Notes: generated by a model not told the origin, from the letters alone. DNA of 64,000 nucleotides from Mermis nigrescens (GCA_036768485.1 JAVLUZ010000157.1:16495877-16559876); one strand, 5' to 3'. Counted from the stretch's first letter, positions 1-13,233 are shown. Translations and numbers: made by a program.

Positions 1-1371
1 GGGAGAGCAAGCTCACGCGTCCCCAGCGGGGTCTAGGGCGGAATTCCGGGAAATTTTGTGAAAAAAGCACCTTAATGTTAAATCGTAGCATCAGCGTAAT
101 TATGGGTCTGAAATTATTTTCTGCGTAATACCAGCAAAAAACAGAAGACATAGATACAAAATATGCTTTAGGTTGTATAAAGTCGAATTTGGAGTGCTTT
201 GATCGTGCGTATGGGACTAAATAGATAAGGTACAATGAATAATTGCGATATTTGGCGCGAAGCACCGTTCGGGCGGGGGGGGGCATGTGCCCCTCTATCT
301 CCCCTAGGTACAGGCCTGTTTATAGTCTTAGGCTTAACTACTTGTTAGTTTAATGCTCCCGACTAAATAGATCAACATGCTACGGATTCAAATCTGCATA
401 AATTTGCAAACGTATTAACTTCGTCAGAACTTTTAGAAAAATGATTATCGCATTCAGGCCCATATCCAGGATTTTGTTTCGGAGAAAAACAGCACGACCA
501 AGATTTTTTAAAAACAAGAGGGGACTAAAAGAAGTATTAAAAAAGACGTTTTACGACCACTAGAGCTGTACACATTGTAAATTTTGCTATCCAAATGCCT
601 TAAACATGGTGAGAATTCAATAGACACCTTCTTGAACCCATCTCATTTTGTGCATAAAACCTGTACAGAACAGAAGACATATAGGTGCAAAATACGCTTT
701 AGGTTGTATAAAGGCTAAAAATGGAGTGTTTTTCATTTTCCTGAAAGAATTAAGTTTACAAAATAATTGAAAGCTTTTTGTTCAAGCCTATGTATTTTCT
801 GGGTATTTCTGCGAATTCGGACATCATAAAATTACTCCGTACATAACTTCTTAGAGGACGCATCACTTTAAAGCTTAAAACTCGATGCGCGAAAGTGAAA
901 TTTTGATATCTATTTTCGATTGTTTAGCCTTAAAAATCCAAACTGGGCTCACCTCTTATAGGCCACTTTCTGCTACTGATGTGATGGCGATCAAATTCAA
1001 ACGTCCTAATATGGAAAAATCCTTAGGTAAGCAGAATCAGCTACAGGTACAAATATTTTGATAATATCGATCTGCTAAGAGCCTCTAGTCGAAATGAAAG
1101 CGATGTTCGTGCCCTGTGCTACGTCGCAAAAATCGGCCAGAAAAAACCAGTGGTACGCCATCCACGACAAATCTAAACGACCGCCGCAATAACTTAATAA
1201 CAGCTGCCCAATCTGGGTCGGCCGACGTCGAGGACAGGCCGCGCCGCGGCAGCTGGTCGGGCTGACTAGGCTTCTGATTTGAGAAACTACAGTAAATCGA
1301 AGAAAATATTGCTACTGTAGCCTCTTAAAACAATCGTTCAAAAACCTCAAAGCTAAATGAAACAGACTATA
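1..1371. other. Non-coding sequence with a short direct repeat
   Basis: No coding region is recognised. A ~45-bp segment containing GCTTTAGGTTGTATAAAG occurs near 140-185 and again near 668-715, about 526 bp apart, so part of the stretch is a diverged direct repeat. A GC-rich patch lies at about 1190-1265. The stretch ends at 1356-1376 in the AAATGAAACAGACTATAG terminus of the TA-type MITE family described at 2376-2596. Confidence 0.4.
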
Positions 1372-2352
1372 GGTACGTAGGTACTTAAGTCTACGCTTAG
1401 CGCTGGCCCCGATCGCGCGGCTCTGGATGGCTTTCGATCTTTGGACCTCTATACATAGACCTTACGGCTTCGATCCCCTCAGCCCTAATATTGCTGGCCG
1501 CTTTTATGTCGGGTGATCTCAGCAGCTACGCCCTAAGACCTAAGGCTACCTACCTAGTCTCGGTATTTGCTGCGGAGGTCAGCTGACCTATCTCAAGCTC
1601 AAGTTGAATATTTAACTTATTTTCCAATTAGTACCTATTTCAGAAAGGTTTTTGGTTCCTAATACGTGTAGCACAATAGACTATGAAAACAACAACATCG
1701 AGCTCTAATCTGATCAATCATCTCTAAAGATTAGATAATATTTTTTGATCAATTTTTGGGTTGAGAAATAAATTAAGATTTCCAAATAAAAATAGCAATC
1801 ATACGGAAATTACCTATCCGTCCACTCGGATGAGTTGCAATCCTCGACGTGGGCACTAACCGACCTAACCCTCGGTGTATCCGAAAACCCCTGGGTAGGT
1901 TTTTCTCTATTTAATTCTGAACGAATAATTCACGACCTGATTGCCGGACAACAACAATAAAGCAAAAAGAAAACGAAAACGTACAGACTATACAACGTAC
2001 GATGACCAACTCAACTGCCAACAACTCTAACTACATTGGCCTCAATAGACCATTACAGTAAATTAAACAAAGATCAAATTAACGTAATACTGATTCACTT
2101 TTATATCAGATCGAATGTTCTCGATTAACGTAAGCGGTATGCATGAAACAATTACTATTATCATACACTTAACTCTATGCTACCGGACAAGTATCTAAAT
2201 GTTTTTTATTATTGAAAATTGGGGAAATAATGGGAAGACCGAAGGCATAGCCCACAGTGCACTATCGTAGATAGCTACTAGTATTGGCTATGTTATGGCT
2301 ATCGCGAACTGCTAAGGCAAGTTTGCCTATACGTGTAACTCTCGCAGTTACA
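1372..2352 (-). repeat. Isolated LTR, inverted relative to 8539-9523
   Basis: This ~980-bp segment is the reverse complement of 8539-9523 over its whole length, with scattered differences. Its terminus at 2352 reads, on the minus strand, TGTAAC...GAGTTACA, the same short inverted palindrome that begins the other copy at 8539. The copy at 8539 stands directly upstream of a gag frame in the same orientation, so this one is best read as a solo or orphan LTR of the same family. No coding region of the family lies beside it. The far edge (1372) abuts a MITE terminus, so the true LTR could be longer. Confidence 0.7.
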
Positions 2353-2375
2353 GCTGGCTGCTTCTGTGCGAAAAT

Positions 2376-2596
2376 CTATAGACTGTTTCATTTAACTGGG
2401 TTTTCAAAAAAATTTAAAGTGCCTACAAAAAGTGGTTCAATTTAACAGTACAATTGTGATGTTCTACAGTATATCGAGTTACTGTGAGGCGCTTGCTATT
2501 GCCATATCGCATCAGCTGCATCAACTTTAAACCACTCTTGAGTCATGCAGATGAAATTCAAAAGAAAACCGCAGAGTTAAATGAAACAGACTATAG
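2376..2596. mobile_element. TA-type MITE with 22-bp terminal inverted repeats
   Basis: The element starts CTATAGACTGTTTCATTTAACT and ends with its near-exact reverse complement, AGTTAAATGAAACAGACTATAG. The interior has no coding capacity; a minus-strand frame (2527-2787) merely crosses its edge. Termini of the same family recur at 1356-1376, 2610-2630, 3149-3165, 3251-3596, 3649 and 30411-30640. The TA at the ends suggests a Tc1/mariner-type target, which is an inference. Confidence 0.75.
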
Positions 2597-2836
2597 GCAG
2601 CTACATATTTACGCCCTATAGTCCGTTTCATTTTATTCGATAGCTTTTTAGTCAATTTTTTAAAGGCTACAGTAAGCGAAGCAAGACGAATTATTGTAAT
2701 TTGGCAGATCAGCTCACTGAGGACGAGTGGCTGGAATTCTTCTATTTTTAATGCGCTAATCCGCCCATGTAAATTTAATTTAAACATTTAATCAGTGCTG
2801 GGACATACTAGAGTAAGTGCGCTGAATAAAAAGCGA

Positions 2837-2905
2837 TCAGCTGGAGTCGAACCCGGGTTGCTTCAACGACAAGCAGACGTTTTACCACTACGCTATGCGG
2901 GAGCG
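2837..2905 (-). tRNA. tRNA-like sequence (possible tRNA-Thr, CGT) or SINE head
   Basis: The minus strand shows a good pol III A box (TAGCGTAGTGG) and B box (GGTTCGACTCC), a perfect 5-bp anticodon stem TGCTT/AAGCA around a 7-base loop with anticodon CGT, and a T run just downstream. Against an intact tRNA, the T stem has mismatches, the variable region is only about two bases, and the acceptor stem pairs poorly. It is more likely a tRNA pseudogene or a SINE head than a working gene. Confidence 0.35.
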
Positions 2906-3250
2906 CGGGGCATTTCTTAACATTTTAGTTTATTGTGTTTGAAGTGTCAACTTAAATTAAGCTGAATGCGCGATTTTTATCTGTAAGTTGATTGATCTGC
3001 TGGAAGACGCGAATAAATTATGTTGCAAAAATATTATTGAAAACCCTTTCTTTGCTACGTAAGCTACAGTGAGATTAGAGACCTACAGTAAATAAGAAAG
3101 AAAGGGTTACTGTAGTCTCCGAAAACATTTACTGAAAAAGCTCTCGGATAAATGAAACAGACTATGGTTCCCTGACTCTTACATGCAACTAATTAGCCTA
3201 AACCCCGGAATGCGCTTTAGATCAGTTGATCTCCGGCCTCATCCCAGAAA

Positions 3251-3596
3251 CTATTGTCTGTTTCACATAACTTGGTGCATAAATTCTAAGAATTTTCACC
3301 GACAGTAAGCCGAGGGTTACGATAATTATATATCAGATCAATGCTGTAATCGCAATCTGTCAGATTATTGTCGGAAATGGTTTTAAAATTTATGATCGAA
3401 CTTGAGTGAGACAGACTATACATATAGTCTGTTTGTTTCACATATAACTTCGTGCATAAGTTCCAAGAATTTTCAGCGACAGTAAGCTGAGGGTTACGAT
3501 AATTATGTATATATCAGATCAATACTATAATCGCTATCTGTCAGCTTATCGTCGGACATGGAAATTTATGACCGAAGTTATGTGAAACAGACTATA
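3251..3596. mobile_element. Two tandem copies of a ~172-bp TA-type MITE
   Basis: Copies lie at 3251-3420 and 3423-3596. Each begins with a TATAGTCTGTTTC-like terminus and ends GAAACAGACTATA or a close variant, and their interiors are clearly homologous to each other (both contain GAGGGTTACGATAATTAT). Only two bases separate them, as in insertion of one copy beside another. A further diverged terminus follows at 3649. No coding region is present. Confidence 0.7.
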
Positions 3597-3933
3597 ATCA
3601 GAGCTCAAGAAAATAACTTATTTTCTGACTTTGTAATCGCTTGAAATATAGCCTGTTTCATCTAACTTTGCGCTTTTCTTTTAAATTCTTCCGCAAGAAT
3701 CAGGCTACAAAAGTGGTTTCAAATGTTGATGCAGTAATGCGGCTTATGGCACGTTATCTTGTTGCATATCATATTTACCGTATTACTTCAAAACACTTCT
3801 GCAACCACTTTAAAGTTTTTCAAAACCCTCAAAGCTTCATAAAATAGACAGTAGTTCCAACTATCACTCGAGCTAAAAAGTGAATTCAAAAATAGAGAGC
3901 TCTATCGGATCATCCATCTCAAATATAGGTACA

Positions 3934-4699
3934 TACTAGCAAAGAAAAATGCTCCGATGGAACAAAAAAGATGAATATACTTGGAATTGTGGATTATTAT
4001 GGATGTAAAAGGAGGGGACTAGGAAAAATCTACCTAAAGTCGGAAAATCTGCTAAAAATCACACTTTCTCTAAGCAACGCAAAAAATCGATGTATATTCT
4101 GCGGCCAACAGATTAAAATAAATATTCAACCATAACAATGATTGAAACAGCAGCACGTTAGCTATGCAGTAGCTATGGGAAATGATATTAAGTAAACTAA
4201 CAGTCTTCCAAGCCAATTGAATGAAATAGCAAACATCGAAGACAATTGAAGACATGGTTGGTTAAAAACAGTAGGAAACACGTAAGTTGACTTGAAACAG
4301 ACTTAATGTAGATACACTAGCATGCCCGAAACGATTGTGTGCACTAATCAATCGGCTCCTGCTTTGCTTGCTATAATGCTCATAAAACAAAACAACTTTA
4401 AATACAATACCTCTTAGTTTTCTATCAATCAGGTGCCAGCAATTTAAAAAAGTAACCTTGATAGATTTCGTTTATACACTCTTATCTGAAACTTCGAACA
4501 TTATTTAAAAAAGACACTTTTTTAGAGGCCGCAGAATATACATCGATTTTTTGCGTTGCTTAGAGAAAGTGTGATTTTTAGCAGATTTTCCGACTTTAGG
4601 TAGATTTTTCCTAGTCCCCTCCTTTTACATCCATAATAATCCACAATTCCAAGTATATTCATCTTTTTTGTTCCATCGGAGCATTTTTCTTTGCTAGTA
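3934..4699. mobile_element. 766-bp MITE-like block with ~190-bp inverted termini
   Basis: The left terminus TACTAGCAAAGAAAAATG and the right terminus CATTTTTCTTTGCTAGTA are inverted copies, and the match extends inward for roughly 190 bp. The block recurs at the outer end of R2 (about 16311-17076) and R3 (30709-31468). It may be an element of its own that hitch-hikes in the larger repeat, or the larger repeat's true terminus. The minus-strand frame 4070-4255 is not supported as a gene. Confidence 0.7.
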
Positions 4700-7600
4700 C
4701 ACTACTTTTAATTAGCGTGATTTCAGTACATCAGTCAGTAAACACAATCAGTAACATGCCACAATAATGACAACAGTCCAAGAACGCGGAAAAACAATAT
4801 TGTTCTTAACATCAGCATTATCCTTTTAAACAAGACAACCTTATTGACACCATCCATTTTCAAATTAAAACTGCATTAAGTTATTTCTTCTTAATGTGCA
4901 GTTCACTTATAATCAAGCACAAAAATTTAACCGACGAATTCACATTGCAAATCCTCACTCAATCAATACACAAGCACAATGTGTTGTGACTTTTGAAATT
5001 GAAAATACCCAATTTTCAATTTTCAAATAGAAAATTGGATCAATTTTCAAATTGAAAATTGGGTCAATTTTCAAATTGAAAATTGGGTGTTTGAATTTGC
5101 GATGAAGAAAATAATCAAAAGATAGTCACTTGGTTTATTTAAGCCGAGTAATAAAATAACGACCGTCCACCAATTCCAAACTAAACGCAACTAATCTGAT
5201 CACTGTGAAAAAGTTTTGAAAAATGAGCTTGCTAAGCGAGAGTTGTAAACCAAGAGAAACTTAAAGTTAAAACCTACCATTAAATTATGAGAGAATTATA
5301 AAAGATTTTAAACTTCAAGAAAATGGAAAAGGCGGGATGTTGGTAAATTAGAAGGCAAAGATTTTCGGCAAAAATTCAAAAACTTCACGCAAATATCAAA
5401 TGTAAGGAACACTAACGCTTTGATTTGGTAGTAAAATAAATTTGTAGTATAGACTACATATTAACAACAAATGAATAGTGCAAACTTTACACAACTACTA
5501 GGTGTAGAGAATACTAACAGTTTACGGCTTATTAATGTACATGATTACAATAAAGCTGTATATCTTTGTCGACTTCTGTGCACAGTAGTGTGATTGCTGG
5601 TTCATTTTAAACCACTTTTGCAGGCAATTTACATCAATTAAACGATAGCTCTCCATGTGCAAGATTTTGTGAAACATATTATAAACACGGCTAAGAAAGA
5701 TTTAACTTTAATGCAACCCATTTAAGACAAAATTACATCTCTTCAATGATCTAAGGACACTTGAACATAATTTTTAAATCACTTCAGATTACTTTTGAGG
5801 GTAAACAAACTCACTTAATTGATGTCTCACATATGAATCCTTGAAAATTTCTTGACTTCAGTTACAAAGTCTCTGCAAGTCTATCGAATTAGGGTTAACA
5901 CGTAACGTAAACTTTACACAAACACATAGCGTAAAGAATATTTTAGTCGGATTCGTAATTTTGATATTGCTCCGATATTTCTTTCAACATTTATGGAAAA
6001 ATGAGTCTCCATAATGTTTTAAAGACAATAAACATTAGGTTTAAACCACTTTGCAATACTGCTGAGTGTAAGCAAGCGCGCCCAATTGACGTATATATTT
6101 CATTCCCTGTAAATTTTTATATCTCAGGAAAAAATTTCGATTTTTGCAATGCTCTAGAACAAAGGCTAACATGCAGTGTAAAAAATTACTCGGATATTAT
6201 GATCAACATTCATGAAAAAATTATGTCTCTACAATGGTCTGAGGACATATAAACAATGAATGTAAACTACTTTACATCACTGTTGGATGTAAACAAACGC
6301 GCCTACGTGACGTCTCACATTTGATCCTTTGAAAACTTCTAGGCTCCAAGAAAAAATTAGGTTTCAGGAATGCTCAAAAGCGAAGATAAATATATATGTA
6401 GTGTAAACTTCATGTAAACACCTAGTGTAAAGAAGATCTTAGTCAGATTCGTAATTTTGATATTGTTCCGATATTACGATTAATATTTATGAAAAAATTA
6501 AGTCTACATAATGCTCGATGGGCAAACTAACAATTGGTGTAAACTACTTTACAACACCGTAGAGTGTAAATATATGCGCCAGACTGGCATATCAAATTTG
6601 ATTCCTGGTCCATTTCTAGACTTGATAAACGTGTCCCTGACTCGTAACCGGAGAAGCAGGCAGAAAAAACAAGACAGAAACGCATTTAAAACTCCAAATT
6701 TTTGACTTTACACTCGCTAAATATTAATGTATAGACAATTTGCTTTGACATGCACCCGATATAAAGCACTTTATTTTTATTCTATTAGACTTGTCCCGAC
6801 TTCTGGACGGAGAAAGTGGCGAACAAAAAACGCAACAAAAACGTATTTTCCATCATTTAGAACACTGTAAACTTTAAAATTCCGTACCGAACTCCCCATT
6901 GAGTTTAAAGAAATTCGGTTTGGTACAATTTGTAGCTTTTAAATCGTAGTACATTCCTGTGTGCCAAAATTCTGTTGCAAAAATTATTTGGCATGATTTA
7001 TCAATCAAACTTCGGAAAAAACGTGTTTTTTAGCCCATTTTTTACCTCTGATTTCGAACTTTACACCCCCATAAATAACTCAATATTGCGTTTTTTTAAA
7101 TGCGGTTTGCTGCGATGTTTAGCCCCTGTAAGGCACTTTATTAATGCTGTCTTCGATTTGCACTGACTCATAAGCGGAAAAATTTGGCAGAGAAATCTTA
7201 GTTAAAATCCGTTTTTTTACACCATCCACTAGAGTGTAAACTTTAAACCCCAGGATCTAACTCACCATAGAGCATACAAGACTTTGCTTATATGCAGAAT
7301 GTAGCCCTTGATCCGCTCTACATTTCTGTCAGAAAACATTTTAAAAACCTCATAACCGGAGTTAGTATCGGACATAGGAAGGTTGAAAACTCGACCAAAA
7401 AGTGCTTTTTCACCCCAGATTTTCGCACTCTTTACACTGCCGTTCGATAAATAATGCGAATTTCGAAAAACAAAAAAAGTGTCATCTGTAGAATTCATCC
7501 CTCTATTATCCTATTCTGTTCAATCCTTCGAGTCATCAATACTCAGTTGTCCACATGCCGCAGTAAAAAGGTCCCAAAATTTGACCTATGTTATAACGTT

Positions 7601-7800
7601 ACACAAAAACTTTACACCTTCTTTACACAGTCAATTTTGAGTTTCAAGAAAAACAAAAAAACACGGGCAGCGAATTTTTTTATTATCTTTCTTTAAAAAA
7701 AACCGCACCTTCCAGAAGTGTCCCGTTATAGCTGTAGGGGGGGTGCCCAGGTGTTGGGGGTACCCAAGTATATTATAGGTACGCGCTAACGCGCTACCTA
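3934..7800 (+). repeat. 3.87-kb interspersed repeat, copy R1
   Basis: This is one of three copies of a long repeat; the others are R2 (13234-17076, inverted, almost identical by eye) and R3 (30709-34231, same orientation, diverged). The left end is a 766-bp MITE-like block (3934-4699). The body (4700-7730) is rich in GTGTAAA/TTTACAC motifs and has no credible gene: open frames are short and are not kept among the copies. The right end carries the near-palindrome GGTACGCGCTAACGCGCTACC. It looks like a large non-autonomous element, class unknown. Confidence 0.75.
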
Positions 7801-8538
7801 TGATTGTAATAGGTAGCAGCGCTTCTGCGCATGCAAAATTGTAAATATGGTCATTTTTCTGCACGTATTTTCCAAATTCGTAAAGCAGGCATTCGTAATT
7901 TCGCGGAATATTGTTGTTAGCTCTTACATTTTTGTAGTCCTAGCGCAAAATAATAGTAGAGACTTATACATGTGAATTTATAGGTACAGTAGACTTGCCT
8001 ATCTAAGTAGAGCATGCAACATGGTAGCGCATTATGTAAGACAATAGGGCACCTGCACACATGTCATAAAAAATCTACAGATACAGTAAACGTTTTATGT
8101 AATTTGCACACGACAGTAACACGACATACACTAAAAATTCTCGGATTCGACGGAGGAGAACAATGGGTTGGACAGAATCCAGAGTGGCGGGAAGAGCCGA
8201 AGGATGATAGATGATTTTTTAAAAGACCGAACTCGTTTTTCGAGAGAGGTAGGTACTCTTTTTTCGGTTCGACCGTCGAACGAATGGTTTGTTTTCGGAG
8301 TATTTTTACATGTTGTCTGGTTACGTTTGTTTTATACCTTGTAAATAGAAAATTGCACGGGAATTTGGATTTACATATATACATAGGTCGAACCTGGTTT
8401 TAGAAAAGTTGAGAATAGTTTAGCTCAATTTTGAATTTGGAACAAGCGACTCCATTGCAATATTTAACTATCTTTTAGAATTCAATTACACAATCTTGGG
8501 GAATCTCCACGGTGCTACGCTATCTCCGCGGTACCTAT
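7801..8538. other. No gene recognised
   Basis: The stretch lies between repeat R1 and the LTR. It starts with a second small GC-rich near-palindrome (TAGGTAGCAGCGCTTCTGCGC). Two overlapping frames on opposite strands (8014-8214 and 8064-8384) show no recognisable domain and cannot both be real. Confidence 0.4.
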
Positions 8539-9523
8539 TGTAACTGCGAGAGTTACATCGTTTAGGCGAACCTGCCTTAGCAGTTCGCAATAGCCATAAC
8601 ATAGCCAATACTAGTAGCTATCTATGATAGTGCACTGTGGGCTATGCCTTCGGTCTTCCCATTATTTTCCCAAATTTTCAATAATAAAAAACATTTAGAT
8701 ACTTGTCCGGTAGCATAGAGCTAAGTGTATGATAATAGTAATTGTTTAATGCATACCGCTTACGTGAATCGAGAACTTTCGATCTGAGATAAAAGTCATT
8801 TCAGTATTATGTTAAATTGATCGTTGTTTTAATTTACTGTAATGGCCCTTGAGGCCAGTGTACTTAAGGTCGTATTAGTTGTCTGGCTTTTTGGTTTTTC
8901 GTTGGCCGGTTATTTCGACTGTACATTATCGTTTTTCTTTTGCGTATTTTGTTTCCCGGCTATAGGCCGTGTGTTCTTCGTCGAATAAAAGTATAGAAAA
9001 CCAACCCAGTGGTTTTGGTTATACCGAGGGTTAGGTCGGCCATCATCCCTACGTCGAGGACTTCCACCTTCTAGTGGACTGATAGGTAAATTCCGTATGA
9101 TAGCCTTTTCTATTCGAAAACCATAATTTATTTCTCAAGCCAAAAATTGATCAAAATTATTATCTAATCTTTAAGGATGATTGATCAGCATAGAGCTCGT
9201 TGTTGTTGTTTTCATAGTTCAGCGTGCTACACAAATTAGGAACCAAAACATTTCTGAATCAGGCACTGATTGAAAATAAGTTAAATTACAACTTGAGCTT
9301 GAGATAGGTCAACTGACCTCCGCGGCAATTACCGAGACTAGGTAGGTAGCCTTAGGTCTTAGGGCGTAGCTGCTGAGATCACCCGACGTAAAAGCGGCCA
9401 GCAATATTAGGGCTGAGGGGATCGAAGCCGTAAGGTCTGTAAGGGTCCAAAGATCGAAAGCCTTAGAGCCGCGCGATCGGGGCCAGCACTAAGCGTAGAC
9501 TTAAGTACCTACGTACCTAGGTA
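8539..9523 (+). repeat. 5' LTR of a gypsy-like retrotransposon
   Basis: The sequence starts TGTAACTGCGAGAGTTACA and is repeated in inverse orientation at 1372-2352, which fixes both approximate ends. A polyadenylation-like AATAAA lies near 8985. It stands about 0.65 kb upstream of a gag frame in the same orientation, as a 5' LTR should. I could not identify a primer-binding site directly after 9523, so the LTR may extend further than its homology with the other copy. No 3' LTR in this orientation is present. Confidence 0.65.
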
Positions 9524-10179
9524 AATCTCGAAGGTAATGTATCCGTCCTATGCCGATTCTTAGTAGGTATAGACGGCTCTACATTTACATTGGATGTTCC
9601 CTCCTTTAGGCTGCTAGCTACAGCCGAGCTGATCAATCATCGTAAAATTATTTTTCGATCCAAAAATCATCATTTTGGCCATCTAAAAATGTGTAACATT
9701 TCGTTCACCTTTGTTGTTGTATCGACCGCGATCGTGGCAGTGCGCAATTTAAGTAAGCGTCCGTGGTAAAGATTTTGTGTATCGTGGTAAAGCCATCGTT
9801 ATTTTTCTATTTCCGTCGGATCTCTACCGACGAAGGCAGCTCTCACGCTCGTATATTCATTTTTCTATAAACGTCAGCCCTCAGGCGACGATTTATCATT
9901 TTTCTCAACTGACGACGAAATTCCGTCATTTAGGTTCTTACCTAACTGTTTTTCTAACCACGTACACGTTCTTGCGCTTTAGGCTTAGTTCTATCTGCTT
10001 TCGATCATTTCACGTCAGGTATATCTTACTTCACGTAAGGAAGTACTATTTACGTGGAAAAACCTGTTTTTCGGATCGACAAAGGTCTAATTCGAAACAT
10101 TTATTTTGGGAAAAATTTCGACGTACTGAAATTTATTTTACCCAAAGGCACATTTTTTGACATTTTTGACACCTAAAAA
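9524..10179 (+). other. Retrotransposon leader region
   Basis: Untranslated stretch between the LTR homology and the likely gag start near 10180. A 127-codon frame at 9777-10160 has no recognisable domain and is probably fortuitous. The primer-binding site should lie here but is not evident. Confidence 0.4.
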
Positions 10180-13100
10180 TGGCAGGAAAAAGGTTTTGCG
10201 GACACCGCCCGCTAAATTGAAAAACCTTCTACGCCACCTGTTTCAGCTCGCCAATTACCTACCGCGCCTGTTGACTCTAATAGCGCGTGTAATTCTGCGA
10301 GTAATGACACAATTACGAGAGACGTAACGACTAAGGCGAATAATGATAAATTACCCGCGTCACTACATGCCGCGAGTAATACACAGTCCGAAGACGAATT
10401 ATCATTGAGTACCATGCGATCTCGCATTAATCAATCTTCGCTAACTAGGTCGGATCCTAATATTGACAATTCATCAAGTCACACAATGATCGATAATACG
10501 ACTACCATTAACACGGCAAATAACCCTGAAACCAGTTCGGAACGCGAAAATCACGATTCTGACGTAGAAAGTAATCATAGTCGCTGCATGAATGCCGACA
10601 GAGAGCGTGCTAATGCTAATGTGACTAATGATCTTATTTTGAAAGCGCTACAAGCTATTCATTTGCAATTTTCGGATCTTTCTACGCGCGTTGATCAAGA
10701 TAAAAAGGAAAATGCGGATGAAATGCGTAAACTGCGTTTGGAGCTAAGCACTATGCTTAAACCCCAACCAGTTCTGAATCGCATAGAAACTAATGTATCT
10801 GAGCGCGTTAACCACTCAATCGATAGCGCAAATTTTTCTGAATTCAATGCGCAAAGTGTGAATCGTGCGCAAAGTACGCATAGGGCATCTTCACTGTTGT
10901 CTACTAGCAACAGAGCATCGAATTCACGCTCACCTTCGGAAACTGTTCCAGAAAATATCTCTCAAAGTTGTACGAACCGCGCGCCGGAAATATGTAATTT
11001 GTCACAGAATCCTGTAAACACGGGTTTGCAATCAGTGCAAAACTCGGGTTTTTCGGAGAATATACCTACGATTTCGCAGCCGTCGGTATCGATTTCGCAG
11101 ACGTCGCGATCTCGGCCTTCGCTGCCATTAAATCGTAATGCGCCTTCCTTCGTACCTAATCCTTCTATTGCGAATTTGCAGCAGCAACTAAATCCACCAC
11201 CGCTGCAGTATTTTCCACCTCAAGGAGAAATCTTACCCAATAATTATGTACCTAATCCTATAAATGTGGAAATACCACCTAATAATCCTATCTTGCATTC
11301 TTCTAATATCGAAATGCAACCGGTTGAGATAAATTTATCTGGTATTAATAACGAATCTGCAAATTTGCAAAATGAAGCTGCTCCTCAATCTGAATCGTCT
11401 AGTAGGAAAAAACATGTCAAATTTTCTGACGACAGCTCATCTAATAGTTATGATCGCCCGCGCAGTCGTCGCTCGCGTCGCAAATCTCGATCGCGCAGAC
11501 GACGTCATAGGCATAGTTCAGGTTCTTCATCTGAAAGCTCGCGTGGTGATTCACGTCTCGCTGATTCCTTGAATCGCGGACCATTTTTGCAGCAGATGCA
11601 ATTTGCAATTGCAAATAAAAAATTTTTTGACGGCGATAAATCGGATATAAAGGCTTATTTTGCAGAATTTGAATCGCTTGCCAATACCTATGATATTGAC
11701 AAGGCTGATCGTTTAAAATTCGCTACTGGATTTCTTGACCCTTATGTTTTGCGTCTATACCATTCGTTACCTGCTGATATACAACAATCTTATTCGAAAA
11801 TGAAGCATGCGCTAATAACCGAATTTTGTCCTATGGACACCGGTGCGCTCTTTAATCGTTTTTTGTCACACAAACAGCAGCCTAACGAATCGGTTAAAGC
11901 TTATTATCTCTCGCTTCGCGAAGAGTTAATTAAGTCGGATCCCTATCTTGAAGTTGACTCGCCACATTTTAATAATTTAATGTGACATCAACTAAAACAA
12001 GGTTTATTACCACACATTTCGAAAGAGGCATATCATAAAAAACCTAGAGCATCATTAGCTGAATTTTTGGACAATGCGCTTAGCGCTGAATTTGCTAATA
12101 AAGAATTTGAGGATAAAAAGGCAGTAACGCCTTACGTATCGGTAACAGCTGCTCCAGTAGGCAGCGTAGTACCTAAAGATACTCCTCGCGCATCTAACCA
12201 AAATGATCCAAATCGTTCACGTCATCGAACGTTTCATCGCTCATCGCGTGCTGAGAAACCAGAAAATTCTTCTCGCAAATATTGTACCTTTTGCAAGCGC
12301 ATAGGTCACATTTATGAGGAATGTTTCACGCGTCAAAGGCAAGAAACGTCTAATAATGCTAATTTTAATAATCAAGCTGATCGGAATACTAATTCTATGG
12401 CGCGCAATCGCAGCCAATCGCTTCTTTTTCGCAACAAAATCGTTCGCCATCGCGTTCGAATTCGCAGAATAGGCATCGATCTCAATCACGATATCGTAAC
12501 TCTAGTCAACATCGTTCATCTAACTATGCGAATAATGATAATCGCTTTGAATCAAAGCAATCACGATCGAATTTTTGGCAAAATCGTAATGATCATTACC
12601 GAAATTCGCGTGCTAATTATCAAAATTCGCGTTACGATAATCGTTATAATAACCAATCGCGCCAAAATACACCTTTTGTGCAATTTCCTAATGAACAGCG
12701 TGGCACATACTATAACTCTAGTTATCGCAGCGATAATAATTTCAATCGCCCGTATGTCACATACACTGCAGACAACCAACCCGCCTTGAATATACCCCCA
12801 CCGCAGCCAACCCTTACATCTCCTCGTGATGTGAACACGGTTACTGCGAATGAGCAAGAATCTAGCACGCGTCCTAATTTCTTCGCCTCGCAAGAATTTC
12901 TTGAAGAGTACGAACGTGCCTACGACGCCGTCTTGCAGCTCACGAAAAAATTAATCTACCTCCGTCTAAGATCTTAGATCCTACTATTCCTATCGTAAGC
13001 CATGCTGGAACCACTTGACGGCCACAATTCTCGTCAAAGTTCATGGCGTTGATGTACCTGCTCTCATAGATACAGGTTCACAGGTCACCATGATGACCAC

Positions 13101-13233
13101 ATCAGCATTCTTACGCCTTGGTTTTAATTTACCACCTAAGCAAGTTTCACAAGTCGTACATGGTGTAGGCGAAATTACGCGCAGTCGCTCGCTAGGAAGT
13201 AAATATGACTTTAACAATCATACGGAACAATCC
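10180..13233 (+). pseudogene. Retrotransposon gag-protease polyprotein, decayed and truncated
   Basis: The frame likely began at the ATG near 10180, since the frame opened from about 10218 has no ATG of its own and a shift is needed. The N-terminal half is low-complexity, Ser/Asn-rich, with an Arg/Ser tract. About 11580-11982 matches the retrotransposon gag fold (FDGDKSDIKAYFAEFESLA). An in-frame TGA at 11983-11985 interrupts it. The homologous frame continues to a CCHC zinc knuckle (C-X2-C-X4-H-X4-C, about 12290-12332), shifts frame near 12440, and after a further break reaches an aspartic protease with the DTGS motif (about 13070-13085). Reverse transcriptase, RNase H and integrase are missing: repeat R2 begins at 13234. 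DTGS and CCHC favour Ty3/gypsy over BEL. Confidence 0.8.

Noticed and set aside
6001..7166. Frames in repeat R1 as conserved proteins (similar ones in R2)
   Set aside because: R1 and R2 are nearly identical DNA, so shared frames are expected; the diverged copy R3 does not keep them.
10180..13233. BEL/Pao assignment of the retrotransposon
   Set aside because: The protease has a DTGS motif and gag has a single CCHC knuckle, which fit Ty3/gypsy better; without reverse transcriptase the choice remains provisional.
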